Notes: generated by a model from the letters alone, not told the origin. Shown: positions 25,548-33,714, counted from the first letter of the stretch. The stretch: DNA of 64,000 nt from Metabacillus idriensis (GCF_009674765.1 NZ_WKKF01000002.1:248001-312000), one strand, 5' to 3'. Numbers and translations: made by a program.

Positions 25548-25820
25548 ATGAACACTAAATGGTTCCTTAAAATTTCAGGTGCATTACTGGCAGCTATGCT
25601 GATTGCCGGCTGTGCGGATGATCAGGATCCAGCGCCGCCGGAAGATAACAATATGGAAGAAGAAGTGCCGAACGATGAGACACCTCCTGCTGAGGACGAA
25701 ACAGAGAAGGATATGGAGCAGGATATGGAAGAAGACATGCAGGATGATGAGAACAACATGGAAGACGAGAACGAAATGGAACATGACATGGAAAAAGACA
25801 TGGAAGACGAAAACAAGTAA
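25548..25820 (+). CDS. Small acidic lipoprotein
   Basis: 90 residues. A lipoprotein signal peptide ends in LLAAMLIAGC (lipidated Cys22), and the rest is almost wholly Asp/Glu/Met/Asn with repeated MEQDMEEDMQ-like units. No fold is evident. ATG follows AGAAAGGGGC. Very acidic short lipoproteins occur in Bacilli but have no known function; metal or cation binding at the membrane surface is possible and unproven. Confidence 0.7.
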   Translation: MNTKWFLKISGALLAAMLIAGCADDQDPAPPEDNNMEEEVPNDETPPAEDETEKDMEQDMEEDMQDDENNMEDENEMEHDMEKDMEDENK

Positions 25821-25822
25821 AG

Positions 25823-25856
25823 AAAAAAGTCCGCTCACGTTTGAGCGGACTTTTTC
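25823..25856. terminator. Bidirectional terminator
   Basis: AAAAAGTCCGCTCA and TGAGCGGACTTTTT form a long perfect stem between convergent genes; the ywpF stop codon lies within it. Confidence 0.92.
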
Positions 25857-26290
25857 ACGTTTAATTCTCTTTGTTCATTTAGTTTTTGTGTGAACGCCTG
25901 CTTTAGCTCATCACCCTCCAGACCTTTTGTCAGAAGGTCCGCAAGCAATTTTTCAGGCTCGTGCTTTGCTTTTCGCGCAAGCATCCGTCCTTCAAATAAG
26001 ACAGATATATGTTCTTCCAGGACCATGATGGATTTAATCTTCGCCTTGATCTCGGCGGGTTTGTTGGTTTTCTTGGAAATGGTCACAAAAAGAGGCAGTT
26101 CTTGTTTCTGCTGAGAGAGCGATTCAAAGTATGAGCGGTGTTCCTCTGGTAAAAGAGCCTCAATCATCCAGTGGTTTTCCCCGTCTTCTTTGTTGATGAT
26201 CAGTCCGTCCGATAAGGGGATCTCTTCTAATCGAGCACCATTTTCACCCTGCACTTCAATAGTCAGCCCTACGAGTCTAAACGTTTTCAT
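25835..26290 (-). CDS. ywpF: YwpF family protein
   Basis: 151 residues, cytoplasmic, no signal peptide. It begins MKTFRLVGLTIEVQGENGA and ends in a charged helix. The N-terminus and the position between fabZ and ssbB match B. subtilis YwpF, a protein of unknown function. The ATG follows AAGGAGGGTATTT. The stop codon is inside the shared terminator hairpin. Confidence 0.78.
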   Translation of the reverse strand: MKTFRLVGLTIEVQGENGARLEEIPLSDGLIINKEDGENHWMIEALLPEEHRSYFESLSQQKQELPLFVTISKKTNKPAEIKAKIKSIMVLEEHISVLFEGRMLARKAKHEPEKLLADLLTKGLEGDELKQAFTQKLNEQRELNVKKSAQT

Positions 26291-26548
26291 AAATACCCTC
26301 CTTGGTCCAGTTTATCGTCCCTGTGTAGTTATTGTTACATTATACCATACAGGAAGAGCGGGGGACCAATCGAGGGATGAGCAGAATGAATCAATTAAAT
26401 AATTGAAAATAAGAGGGAAAAAGAGGAAAGAGTAGCATTAATACAAAATATTACAATAAATAAGTAAAAATGCCTATATTTGCAGTTTTTCACAAAGCCG
26501 TAAATTTGCTATGGTAAAATAGCAAACTTTAAGGAATGAGGCTGATCA

Positions 26549-26947
26549 ATGGAGACGATTAAGTTAAAAACAATTTCGGTAAAAGATCTGCAGACAACTG
26601 GTGAGATGGTAAGAGAAAGTTTAGAAGACAAGCCATTATTATTAAAAATAGGGGAGATCGTTGCGGGAAAAACGAAATATTACCACTTCCAAGTGCACAG
26701 GGAAGCATCAGTAGAAATATTATATGAAACAAAAGACAAACTGCAAATCGTACGAATTCTTTTTGATTTACTGAAAAATGAAATGTCCATTCAATCATTC
26801 CTATGGACGGACGAAACCAAGCGTTATGAAGAAGCACCCATTCAAAATGAACTCATCGCATCACAAGCATTTCAAGCTATTCTCCAAAGCATCACTTTCT
26901 CTGGCCATGAACAGCAATCCTATTTATTTCAACTACAAAGAAAATAG
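26549..26947 (+). CDS. Conserved-looking hypothetical protein, possible YwpG counterpart
   Basis: 132 residues with no signal peptide or membrane segment; predicted mixed alpha/beta (KLKTISVKDLQTTGEMVRES, EILYETKDKLQIVRILFDLL). I do not recognise the family. In B. subtilis ywpG lies between ywpF and ssbB (ywpH), so position suggests a YwpG-like protein, but I could not confirm this by sequence. ATG 26549 has AGGAATGAGG upstream. An extended -10 (TGGTAAAAT) lies at 26512-26520. Confidence 0.6.
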   Translation: METIKLKTISVKDLQTTGEMVRESLEDKPLLLKIGEIVAGKTKYYHFQVHREASVEILYETKDKLQIVRILFDLLKNEMSIQSFLWTDETKRYEEAPIQNELIASQAFQAILQSITFSGHEQQSYLFQLQRK

Positions 26948-27004
26948 GAGCATACAGAGTGAAATCTGCTGAATTCTTTTAGAAAAAACAAAAATCCTGT
27001 TAGA

Positions 27005-27038
27005 AAAAACACTTTTTACAGCATGAAAACATCATTTT
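27005..27038 (+). promoter_or_regulatory. ComK box of ssbB
   Basis: Two AT-boxes of the form AAAA-N5-TTTT, 27005-27017 and 27026-27038, are separated by exactly 8 bp (ACAGCATG). This is the canonical K-box arrangement, with the boxes on one face of the helix one turn apart. It ends 6 bp before a sigma-A -35. Confidence 0.82.
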
Positions 27039-27044
27039 CAAGAT

Positions 27045-27073
27045 TTTACCTAATTCCAAATACCTACTACAAT
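27045..27073 (+). promoter_or_regulatory. Sigma-A promoter of ssbB
   Basis: TTTACC (27045-27050), 17 nt, TACAAT (27068-27073), directly downstream of the K-box. Confidence 0.7.
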
Positions 27074-27104
27074 AGCCTTGTAAGCTAAAGAGAGGAGGAA
27101 TTAG

Positions 27105-27452
27105 GTGATAAACTCAGTCACGCTGGTCGGACGGTTAACAAAGGATCCTGAAATGCGCTACACAGCCGAAGGAGCGCCTGTTGCCAACATCACACTGGCA
27201 GTGAGCCGCTCATTTAAAAATGCAGCGGGTGACATGGACACAGACTTCGTCAACTGCACCTTGTGGAGAAAAACAGCAGAAAACACAGCCAACTATTGCC
27301 GAAAGGGCTCTATCGTAGGCGTATCAGGACGCATCCAGACCCGCAACTATGAAAACGCAGAAGGCAGGCGCGTCTACATCACAGAAGTCGTCGCAGACTC
27401 CGTTCGCTTCATGGGCGGCAAAACCCGTGAACTCGCAGTAACGGAAAAATAA
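27105..27452 (+). CDS. ssbB: Competence single-stranded DNA-binding protein SsbB
   Basis: OB-fold protein of 115 residues: [53 protein letters not shown] and [16 protein letters not shown]. It lacks the long linker and acidic DDDLPF-type tip of the essential SsbA, like B. subtilis SsbB (YwpH), which protects incoming DNA during transformation. GTG start after AGAGGAGGAATTAG. The K-box upstream supports competence regulation. Confidence 0.93.
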   Translation: MINSVTLVGRLTKDPEMRYTAEGAPVANITLAVSRSFKNAAGDMDTDFVNCTLWRKTAENTANYCRKGSIVGVSGRIQTRNYENAEGRRVYITEVVADSVRFMGGKTRELAVTEK

Positions 27453-27511
27453 CAAAACCCTCAGCAACCCCTCACAGAAACAGAATCAAGGAACTCCCCA
27501 CTTCCTCACTT

Positions 27512-27543
27512 AACTAGCCGGAAATCTCCGGCTAGTTCTTTCT
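27512..27543 (+). terminator. Terminator after ssbB
   Basis: AACTAGCCGG pairs with CCGGCTAGTT around six bases, then TCTTTCTT. Confidence 0.82.
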
Positions 27544-27595
27544 TGAGACGGGACAATTAGGATATAATAAAACAAAGAAAGCGAGGTATCAACTG

Positions 27596-28087
27596 ATGAA
27601 TGAAGAGCTGTTAACCCGAATTCTCACTGGTATCCACGGAATCAGAGGAGATGTGTCTGAGATAAAAACAGACATAGCCGTACTAAAGAAAGACGTCTCC
27701 ACCCTCAAAACAGACATGACAGAAGTAAAAGCGGATGTCTCGAATTTGAAAGCGGACGTCTCAAGCCTAAAAATAGACGTCTTAACCCTGAAAACTGACA
27801 TGACAGAAGTAAAAGCGGATGTTTCGAATCTGAAAGCGGATGTCTCAAATCTAAAAACAGACGTTTCAAGTCTAAAAACAGATATGTCGGATATGCGATC
27901 TGAATTACTTAAAGAACTGGCCATTTTAGAAGGCAAGCTCGATGATAACGAAGCAAAAAGCGGGACTAGAGACGCGGCGCTTCTCAAAGAAATGTCGCAC
28001 CAGCGCATGGAACTCAAATACTTGAAGCAAAAATCAGCAGAGCACGAAATCGAGATTTTCAAATTACATGAGATGAATCAGCCTTAA
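27596..28087 (+). CDS. Heptad-repeat coiled-coil protein
   Basis: 163 residues. From about 20 to 100 the sequence is a run of heptads of the type LKADVSN and LKTDMTE with Val/Leu/Met cores. An 84-nt unit (27707-27790) is duplicated at 27791-27874, encoding KTDMTEVKADVSNLKADVS twice. The C-terminal 55 residues are a less regular charged helix. ATG has GCGAGGTATCAACTG upstream. No signal peptide. The domain type recalls the coiled-coil regions of some phage and bacterial structural proteins, but no family assignment is safe. Confidence 0.75.
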   Translation: MNEELLTRILTGIHGIRGDVSEIKTDIAVLKKDVSTLKTDMTEVKADVSNLKADVSSLKIDVLTLKTDMTEVKADVSNLKADVSNLKTDVSSLKTDMSDMRSELLKELAILEGKLDDNEAKSGTRDAALLKEMSHQRMELKYLKQKSAEHEIEIFKLHEMNQP

Positions 28088-28106
28088 ACAGAAGGTTGAT
28101 TTTTTT
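28079..28106 (+). terminator. Terminator overlapping the stop of the coiled-coil gene
   Basis: CAGCCTT pairs with AAGGTTG (one G-U pair), then seven T; the stop TAA lies in the hairpin. Confidence 0.75.
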
Positions 28107-28115
28107 ACGTCCAAT

Positions 28116-28242
28116 TAGGAGGTATATGGAAAAATGAAAGTATCTCCTTTAAACTGGCAAGTATATACTTGGTTTCCGCTAGTAAAAGAGCCATTCCAGA
28201 AAGTAAAACCCCCATTTTGGAAAGTAAACCATCTTTCTGCCG
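28116..28242 (+). repeat. Family B five-unit 21-nt periodic element, copy 3
   Basis: Units start at 28138, 28159, 28180, 28201 and 28222, exactly 21 nt apart, after the leader GGAGGTATATGGAAAAATG. Unit 3 is TAGTAAAAGAGCCATTCCAG, almost the same as unit 3 at 4935. Open frames across it read heptads (SKRAIPE, SKTPILE), but I do not consider them genes. Confidence 0.85.
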
Positions 28243-28293
28243 GAATTTCCCTACCAACAGTAATACCCAACCCCCAGATACCCAACTGCACAT

Positions 28294-28319
28294 AAAAAAA
28301 CCAGCCCAAACCAGACTGG
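28294..28319 (-). terminator. Terminator of the ywqB-ywqA unit and its small downstream gene
   Basis: On the minus strand CCAGTC pairs with GGCTGG around seven bases, followed by seven T. Confidence 0.7.
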
Positions 28320-28332
28320 CCCCACAAAATCC

Positions 28333-28428
28333 CTATTTCCCAACCTTCTTGCCAATCAGCTCATACAGCTTCTTCCACTCTGCACTCATTGTTTCCTTTT
28401 TCACATCGTCATCTTTTTTCTTGCTCAT
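28333..28428 (-). CDS. Small basic protein, 31 residues
   Basis: On the minus strand CTAGGAGGCG is followed by ATG and 31 codons reading MSKKKDDDVKKETMSAEWKK and then LYELIGKKVGK. The ribosome site overlaps the stop codon of the helicase gene, and a terminator follows 14 nt after the stop. The arrangement indicates cotranslation with YwqA. It is highly charged, amphipathic at the end, and unknown to me. Confidence 0.7.
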   Translation of the reverse strand: MSKKKDDDVKKETMSAEWKKLYELIGKKVGK

Positions 28429-28440
28429 GTCGCGCGCCTC

Positions 28441-31197
28441 CTAGCTCATGGAGAGGGTAAAGAGCTCTTCCAGTTCATCTGTGGACAGCTCCGTGATCCA
28501 GCTCTCGCTTTGGATAATTTCATCGTTCAGGGATTGCTTTTTATCCAGCATGCCATCAATCTTCTCTTCGATTGTTCCCGTTGTAATCAGCTTATGCACA
28601 TGGACAAATCGGTTTTGACCGATGCGATAGGCGCGGTCTGTTGCCTGGTTCTCAACAGCCGGGTTCCACCAGCGGTCATAGTGAACGACATGGTTCGCAG
28701 CGGTTAAGTTCAATCCGGTTCCTCCGGCTTTCAAAGACAAGATCAAAATCGAATACTCTTTATTCTGGAACTGCTCCACCATCTTATCACGTGCCGCTTT
28801 TGCCACACTGCCGTTTAAGAACAAGACTTTCTCTCCAAACTCACGCTCTAGCAAGGATTGAATCATCTCACCCATGCCGATATACTGCGTGAAGATCAGA
28901 CAGCTTTCATCCTGTTCACGTATCGCCGTTACAAGCTCAAGCAGCTTCTCAATTTTATGAGAGCGTGTCGTCACGGACGCTGCACGTTCCTCTTTTAAAT
29001 ACAGCGCAGGGTGATTACAGATCTGCTTCAGCTTTCCGAGCATCTTCAGAATCAGCGCCTTCCGCTGCATACCCGCAAGCTGTGAAACCTGATCAAAGGT
29101 ATCCTTAACCAGCTGTTCATAAAGTGACGCCTGCTCAACCGTTAGCGGGATATACTCTTTCTGCTCCTGCTTCTCTGGCAGATTCAGCGCAACCTGCTCA
29201 TCACGCTTCGTCCGGCGCAGCAGGAACGGCTTAATCAGCTGCTGCAGGTTTCCGATAATTGCGGGATCCCGATCCTTCTCAATCGGAAGTACAAATTTCT
29301 TATGGAAACTATGCAGACTGCCAAGAAATCCTGTATTGATAAAATCAAATATCGACCATAATTCCGTTAAACGATTCTCCATCGGCGTTCCTGTCAGGGC
29401 GATATGATGCTGGCCCTTTAACTTCCGTATCGCTCTGGACTGCTTCGTGTGCGCATTTTTAATGTTCTGAGCTTCATCCAAACAAATCGCGCTCCACGTA
29501 ACGGAAGCAATCTCTTCATGATCCGCGTGAGACAGGCCGTATGAGGTCAAAACAATATCCGTATCGGCTAGCGATACATGAAAATCCTCACCCTTTGCCC
29601 GATTTGGACCGTAATGAAGATGAACCTTCAAATCAGGAGCAAACTTCTCAATCTCCTTCTGCCAGTTACCTAGAACCGAAGTTGGCGCAATAATAAGAAA
29701 CGGTGCTTCACGTTTTTCATGCTCCACTACATAAGCAAAATAAGCTATCATCTGTATCGTCTTCCCGAGCCCCATATCGTCCGCTAAGCAAGCGCCAAAA
29801 TGGAATTTCCGCAGAAACAGCAGCCAGTCAACCCCTTGCTGCTGATAAGGACGCAGATCGCCATGAAAAGAAGCTGGCACATCGTGCTTTGGAATATCCG
29901 TTATCTCCGTCAGCTGCCGAAGCATCGACTTCATCTGACGGCTAAGCTCAATATGAATATTCGCAAACGCACGCGAATCAAGCACCTCATCATCACGATC
30001 ACGTGCATCAGCCAGCTCCTGCTGCAGAATATCGGAAAAGTGCAGTCCTTCTTTTTCGGCTTTTTTCAAAATCGACTGCACATGTTTAATAAATGCAGGA
30101 TCCAGCTTAATCCACTGACCTTTAAAATTCACAAGGCGGCGGTTATCATTCACCATGCCCATGAACTCTTCCTCACTCATCTCAACGCCATTCGTCGCAA
30201 AACGCCAGTTGAAATCAATCAGCGAGTTCATGCCGACAAAGGATTGTCCACGCGGGGCTGACGACATCTTCGCCTTCAGCATCACTTTTGAATCACGGAC
30301 AACCTGCCACCATGAAGGCAAGAGGATCTCCACGCCAGTGTTGACAAACGTTTCACTCGCGCTTGTTAAAAAGAGCCACGCCTCATCCTCGGTAATATGC
30401 GTGTTTCCATTTTGAAAAGACAACCAAGGTACAATTTCCTCAAAGCGCTGCTGCTCGCGTTCAATCCGGTCCATATACCCCCGCCAAGGAGTAGGCAAAT
30501 CCTTAAGCCCTTGAAAAAGGTGAAACGAATCAGGGTTCTTGCGGTCTCGCAAAAACAGCTCAAGCTTCCAATCGTCGCCATCATAATCCGGTTCATTTAA
30601 CCGGAGTCCAATCGTAAACGGAGCATCGTCGATTAAGAAACCGATCTTCTCAAGCCAGTCGCGCTCATCGAGAAAATGACCTTCAAACTTCTCAGTAGCG
30701 GCATAAGTTTCCACAATGTCGCTCCAAGCAAGTTTCAGATCCGAATTCCTCTCAATCAAATCGCTCACAGCCGCAGACAGCCAATCCGCCGTAAACCCTT
30801 CAAGCTCACCGGCAGTATCTCGCCATCCAAACGCACCATTCTTCCACCGTTCAAAATCAGGCATAAACTCGCCGTTCACGATACAATCATATATCGCCTC
30901 AGCTGCATCAATCAGCGGGACAGCATCGCCGCTGTACTCAATATCAGCCAGTGAATTCGTGGTATCTTTTCCGATCAGCTCAACCATCATCCAAGGAGAC
31001 AGCAGAACAGAAGGGACCCCAATGTAGCTCACATCTTCAAGCAGAGATCCAAAGAAAGAGGATTTATGCCATGTGAACAAGTAGCGCCGCATATGATTCG
31101 TGCCGAGCGTTTTCTCATCCTTCGTCGTGCACCATACGTAAAAGTGAAAATTCTCGATTTGTTCCGTATGGACGGAGATCTTCAAATCATTCAGCAT
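28441..31197 (-). CDS. ywqA: SNF2-family DEAD/H helicase-like ATPase YwqA
   Basis: 918 residues. An N-terminal part of about 450 residues precedes the SNF2 ATPase: motif I LADDMGLGKTIQMIAYF (near residue 472), Ia APTSVLGNWQKEIEKF, II DEAQNIKN (near 572), III ALTGTPMENRLTELWSI, and the second lobe with SLKAGGTGLNLTAANHVVHY and QATDRAYRIGQ. Bacterial SNF2 proteins of this HepA/RapA-like class translocate on DNA; YwqA has been tied to DNA repair and replication stress only loosely. It overlaps ywqB by 11 nt, so the two are coupled. Confidence 0.92.
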   Translation of the reverse strand: MLNDLKISVHTEQIENFHFYVWCTTKDEKTLGTNHMRRYLFTWHKSSFFGSLLEDVSYIGVPSVLLSPWMMVELIGKDTTNSLADIEYSGDAVPLIDAAEAIYDCIVNGEFMPDFERWKNGAFGWRDTAGELEGFTADWLSAAVSDLIERNSDLKLAWSDIVETYAATEKFEGHFLDERDWLEKIGFLIDDAPFTIGLRLNEPDYDGDDWKLELFLRDRKNPDSFHLFQGLKDLPTPWRGYMDRIEREQQRFEEIVPWLSFQNGNTHITEDEAWLFLTSASETFVNTGVEILLPSWWQVVRDSKVMLKAKMSSAPRGQSFVGMNSLIDFNWRFATNGVEMSEEEFMGMVNDNRRLVNFKGQWIKLDPAFIKHVQSILKKAEKEGLHFSDILQQELADARDRDDEVLDSRAFANIHIELSRQMKSMLRQLTEITDIPKHDVPASFHGDLRPYQQQGVDWLLFLRKFHFGACLADDMGLGKTIQMIAYFAYVVEHEKREAPFLIIAPTSVLGNWQKEIEKFAPDLKVHLHYGPNRAKGEDFHVSLADTDIVLTSYGLSHADHEEIASVTWSAICLDEAQNIKNAHTKQSRAIRKLKGQHHIALTGTPMENRLTELWSIFDFINTGFLGSLHSFHKKFVLPIEKDRDPAIIGNLQQLIKPFLLRRTKRDEQVALNLPEKQEQKEYIPLTVEQASLYEQLVKDTFDQVSQLAGMQRKALILKMLGKLKQICNHPALYLKEERAASVTTRSHKIEKLLELVTAIREQDESCLIFTQYIGMGEMIQSLLEREFGEKVLFLNGSVAKAARDKMVEQFQNKEYSILILSLKAGGTGLNLTAANHVVHYDRWWNPAVENQATDRAYRIGQNRFVHVHKLITTGTIEEKIDGMLDKKQSLNDEIIQSESWITELSTDELEELFTLSMS

Positions 31198-32797
31198 GAA
31201 TCAACTTTCCTCTCTTCAGCTCCTCTTGAAAAGCACGCAGGCGCCGGTGCTCATGTGATAGCTTTTCAAGATAGATGTCAAATTGTGTCTCATTCTTTAC
31301 CTTCTTATATAGAGAGCGAGCCTTCTTCAAATATCGCACCGCAAGCTTATAGTTGCTTCTCGTCCGCAAAGCGATTTCCTGGCGTATCGCATGGTGATAG
31401 ATCGTCAGCAGCGACTCAGGACTTTCCTTCTCTATCATCTTTAACAAGTCGCGGTCAATCTCATACAGTTCAAACCCAAGCAGCAGATGAAGTTCCGCCC
31501 ACGTCCTGAATTGCTTCTTGTTCACGAGAAAATGATGATACTCCGCATAGCTGAAAGGAAGCAGATTGCGGCAGGCATTTTCATACAGCCGCTCATCCTT
31601 GGTCTGATTAGAATACTCAGAAAGCATATCCAGGAAAAAACGAACTGAACGGCGTTTCTCTTCATATGGAATATCACTGTTTAAAAAAGCATCCGATTTC
31701 CCAAGCAAATACGTAAACCACTTCGAAGCACGCTTCCAATTTTTCCGTGAAACAAGATCGCCGACCCAATCGTACAAAATCGGAAAGGCTCCCTCATTAA
31801 ACACTTTCATCTTCTCAAATAAAGCATCATCATCACCCTGGAGAAAATCCATATGAATCAAAGCAAGGCGATATTCAGGAACATCCCGTTCACTCAATTG
31901 TTCATTCAGCCAGTCAACCTCATTCTCGATCCACTTCTTCCGATTAAGCAGACCGATCCAAAGCGCACGATATAAACTGATCCGTTCAAACTGCAAATAA
32001 CTGCTGACATCAAGCAACTGATGAAAAACCTCGATGCTCTCCTCAAAAAGAGAATCAAGAGAGAAAGGCAACGCGAACTTCCGCATCTCCCGCAGTTCGT
32101 ATGTAATCGACTCAATACACTCTTCAAAATAAGAATGATAAACATGGTGTAACAAATGATCATTCGGTTTCGTCTCATTAAGTAGACGAAGCATGTAGAA
32201 CAATGTCGCCAAGTTTGCATGTATGATATAAAACCGTCTGAGGTCCGCATCTTTCGGGGCCTTCTTCTTCAGCACGGGATAGTAATGGTTGTACAGGCTC
32301 TGAATTTGCTGAATGTTGCGCGGGCGATTCTGAGCCCAGCGTTTGTATTCAAAGTCAAAAAACGACAGCCAGCTTGAAAGCGAATCATCCTTCCAGCTCA
32401 CAGGAGGAATCTTCTGACTGGCAGGCTTCAGCTGGGCAAGAATCGCCTGCTGCGTCTTGGCATTCCAAGCGTCCAAATATGTACCGACTCGTTCGACGCT
32501 TGCATATAAATAGAGAAAGGATGCCACTACATGACGGCAGGGAAATGCTGCAGGACAGGAACATGAGCTCATCGTAAAAAAATCAAGCTCAAGCACAACC
32601 CGAACAGGCGTCACATCCTGCACATTGGCACTCACTGTGTGTCCATCTATCTTAATGTTGTACACGCTGCCCTGCCGATACAGCATCAGCCCTTTTTTCA
32701 CAAGATTGCGATCGTCTTCTAACTCAGGCGAAAGCTGATCCTGCAGCTCTTCACCCGCATGCAGAATCAACTCTTTATCCAGTTCATGCTGAAGCAT
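31187..32797 (-). CDS. ywqB: SWIM zinc-finger protein YwqB
   Basis: 536 residues. The SWIM motif C79-S-C81...C87-R-H89 (SSCSCPAAFPCRHVV) lies near the N-terminus; the rest is helical without a recognised domain. SWIM proteins commonly pair with SNF2 helicases in bacteria and may bind DNA or protein. I choose ATG 32797 after AAGGAGCGGTGTGCC; the frame continues open upstream to 32866 but into a repeat without a ribosome site. It is the first gene of the ywqB-ywqA-small ORF unit. Confidence 0.9.
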   Translation of the reverse strand: MLQHELDKELILHAGEELQDQLSPELEDDRNLVKKGLMLYRQGSVYNIKIDGHTVSANVQDVTPVRVVLELDFFTMSSCSCPAAFPCRHVVASFLYLYASVERVGTYLDAWNAKTQQAILAQLKPASQKIPPVSWKDDSLSSWLSFFDFEYKRWAQNRPRNIQQIQSLYNHYYPVLKKKAPKDADLRRFYIIHANLATLFYMLRLLNETKPNDHLLHHVYHSYFEECIESITYELREMRKFALPFSLDSLFEESIEVFHQLLDVSSYLQFERISLYRALWIGLLNRKKWIENEVDWLNEQLSERDVPEYRLALIHMDFLQGDDDALFEKMKVFNEGAFPILYDWVGDLVSRKNWKRASKWFTYLLGKSDAFLNSDIPYEEKRRSVRFFLDMLSEYSNQTKDERLYENACRNLLPFSYAEYHHFLVNKKQFRTWAELHLLLGFELYEIDRDLLKMIEKESPESLLTIYHHAIRQEIALRTRSNYKLAVRYLKKARSLYKKVKNETQFDIYLEKLSHEHRRLRAFQEELKRGKLIHAE

Positions 32798-32849
32798 GGC
32801 ACACCGCTCCTTTTTTAAGTGATTATAAAGTATATAATTTTGCGCTTCT

Positions 32850-32894
32850 ATGTCCAGCTCCATCAAGGGGCTAAAAGGGCGCTTGGCTTTTCAT
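32850..32894 (+). repeat. Family A repeat, short form lacking the inner hairpin
   Basis: TGTCCAGCTCCATCAAGGGG runs directly into GCTAAAAGGGCGCTTGGC and TTTTC, that is, the 5' and 3' arms of the family A element joined without the central hairpin. The remainder of 32895-33022 is featureless. Confidence 0.7.
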
Positions 32895-33022
32895 AGTCAA
32901 TTCTTTAATTATAACTGATAATGAACAAAGGATAAAACGGAAAGGGAAATTTCGGCGGAGAGGTTTAGAGTTGAGAAAATTCGGGGACATAAAAGATAGT
33001 TCGACACGAACGATATAAATAG

Positions 33023-33051
33023 TTGCCAGTCGACAGAAAACGCAGTATAAT
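33023..33051 (+). promoter_or_regulatory. Sigma-A promoter of the small gene at 33100
   Basis: TTGCCA (33023-33028), exactly 17 nt, TATAAT (33046-33051). Confidence 0.78.
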
Positions 33052-33099
33052 CTGCTTGTTGTATAAAATTGTAAATTACAAGAAAGGAAAATTTGTAGA

Positions 33100-33243
33100 A
33101 TGAATGAAAATAGCCTTAAACAAGAAGAACTTCTGCAAATTTTAATGCACGCCTACCAAAAAGGCGAGCATTCAAATGAAATTACCACCAAAGAATTGCT
33201 TGAAGAACTGATTCTTCAGTTTAGAAAAGTATATGCATCTTAA
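33100..33243 (+). CDS. Small acidic helical protein, 47 residues
   Basis: ATG 33100 follows AGAAAGGAAAATTTGTAGA and opens 47 codons: MNENSLKQEELLQILMHAYQ, then KGEHSNEITTKELLEELILQ and FRKVYAS. It is predicted to be two amphipathic helices. It has its own consensus promoter and a strong terminator, so it is a real transcription unit. I do not recognise a family. Confidence 0.75.
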   Translation: MNENSLKQEELLQILMHAYQKGEHSNEITTKELLEELILQFRKVYAS

Positions 33244-33256
33244 TAGATGAACACCG

Positions 33257-33292
33257 AAAAAAGTCCGCAACAAAAAATATGCGGACTTTTTT
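33257..33292 (+). terminator. Terminator after the 47-residue gene
   Basis: AAAAAAGTCCGC and GCGGACTTTTTT form a 12-bp stem around 12 bases. Confidence 0.9.
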
Positions 33293-33399
33293 CGTCACCA
33301 TATGACTAAAGTTCTATTAAACTATTTATAAATCCCTCCGATATATTAAACATAAACATTTAGACAAATATCGACAGCTTTCGAGGGGGATTTATACAA

Positions 33400-33531
33400 A
33401 TGAGTCATTGGATTACACCAGAAGAAATGGAAAGAAAAAGAGAGCTGAAAAAGCGCATGCTGACAGTCTCTATTCCACTTTTAACAATTTTATGCACAGC
33501 GCTTGTAACCGTTTTAATTAACGGACTATAA
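33400..33531 (+). CDS. Small single-pass membrane protein, 43 residues
   Basis: ATG 33400 follows GAGGGGGATTTATACAA. The peptide begins MSHWITPEEMERKRELKKRM, a charged cytoplasmic helix, and continues with a hydrophobic helix LTVSIPLLTILCTALVTVLI. A terminator follows at 33538. This is the layout of many Bacillus small membrane proteins; I cannot name it. Confidence 0.72.
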   Translation: MSHWITPEEMERKRELKKRMLTVSIPLLTILCTALVTVLINGL

Positions 33532-33537
33532 TACGGT

Positions 33538-33570
33538 AAGAGATTCGCTTTTTTGCGGGTCTCTTTTTTG
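33538..33570 (+). terminator. Terminator after the 43-residue gene
   Basis: AAGAGA..CGC pairs with GCG..TCTCTT around six T, followed by a T-run. Confidence 0.82.
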
Positions 33571-33685
33571 TGTTTGAAAAATATTTACACACAATTTACA
33601 AATCCTTGTTATAATTGTCATTATTGTTTCGAAAAAGCTAATAAATGACAAAAAATAAGAAATTTATCACTTTCACTGTAAAAAT

Positions 33686-33714
33686 TTGTAGCTATAGACT
33701 TGCTCTTTTATTAT
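33686..33714 (+). promoter_or_regulatory. Candidate promoter of the exopolysaccharide operon
   Basis: TTGTAG (33686-33691), 17 nt, TATTAT (33709-33714), 46 bp before the first gene of the operon. Confidence 0.5.

Noticed and set aside
25584-25893. Alternative frames across the acidic lipoprotein gene
   Set aside because: Shadow frames of a low-complexity sequence; the lipoprotein frame has the signal peptide and ribosome site.
28169-28444. 91-codon plus-strand frame downstream of the coiled-coil gene
   Set aside because: It crosses a family B array and runs antisense through the 31-residue gene; no ribosome site.
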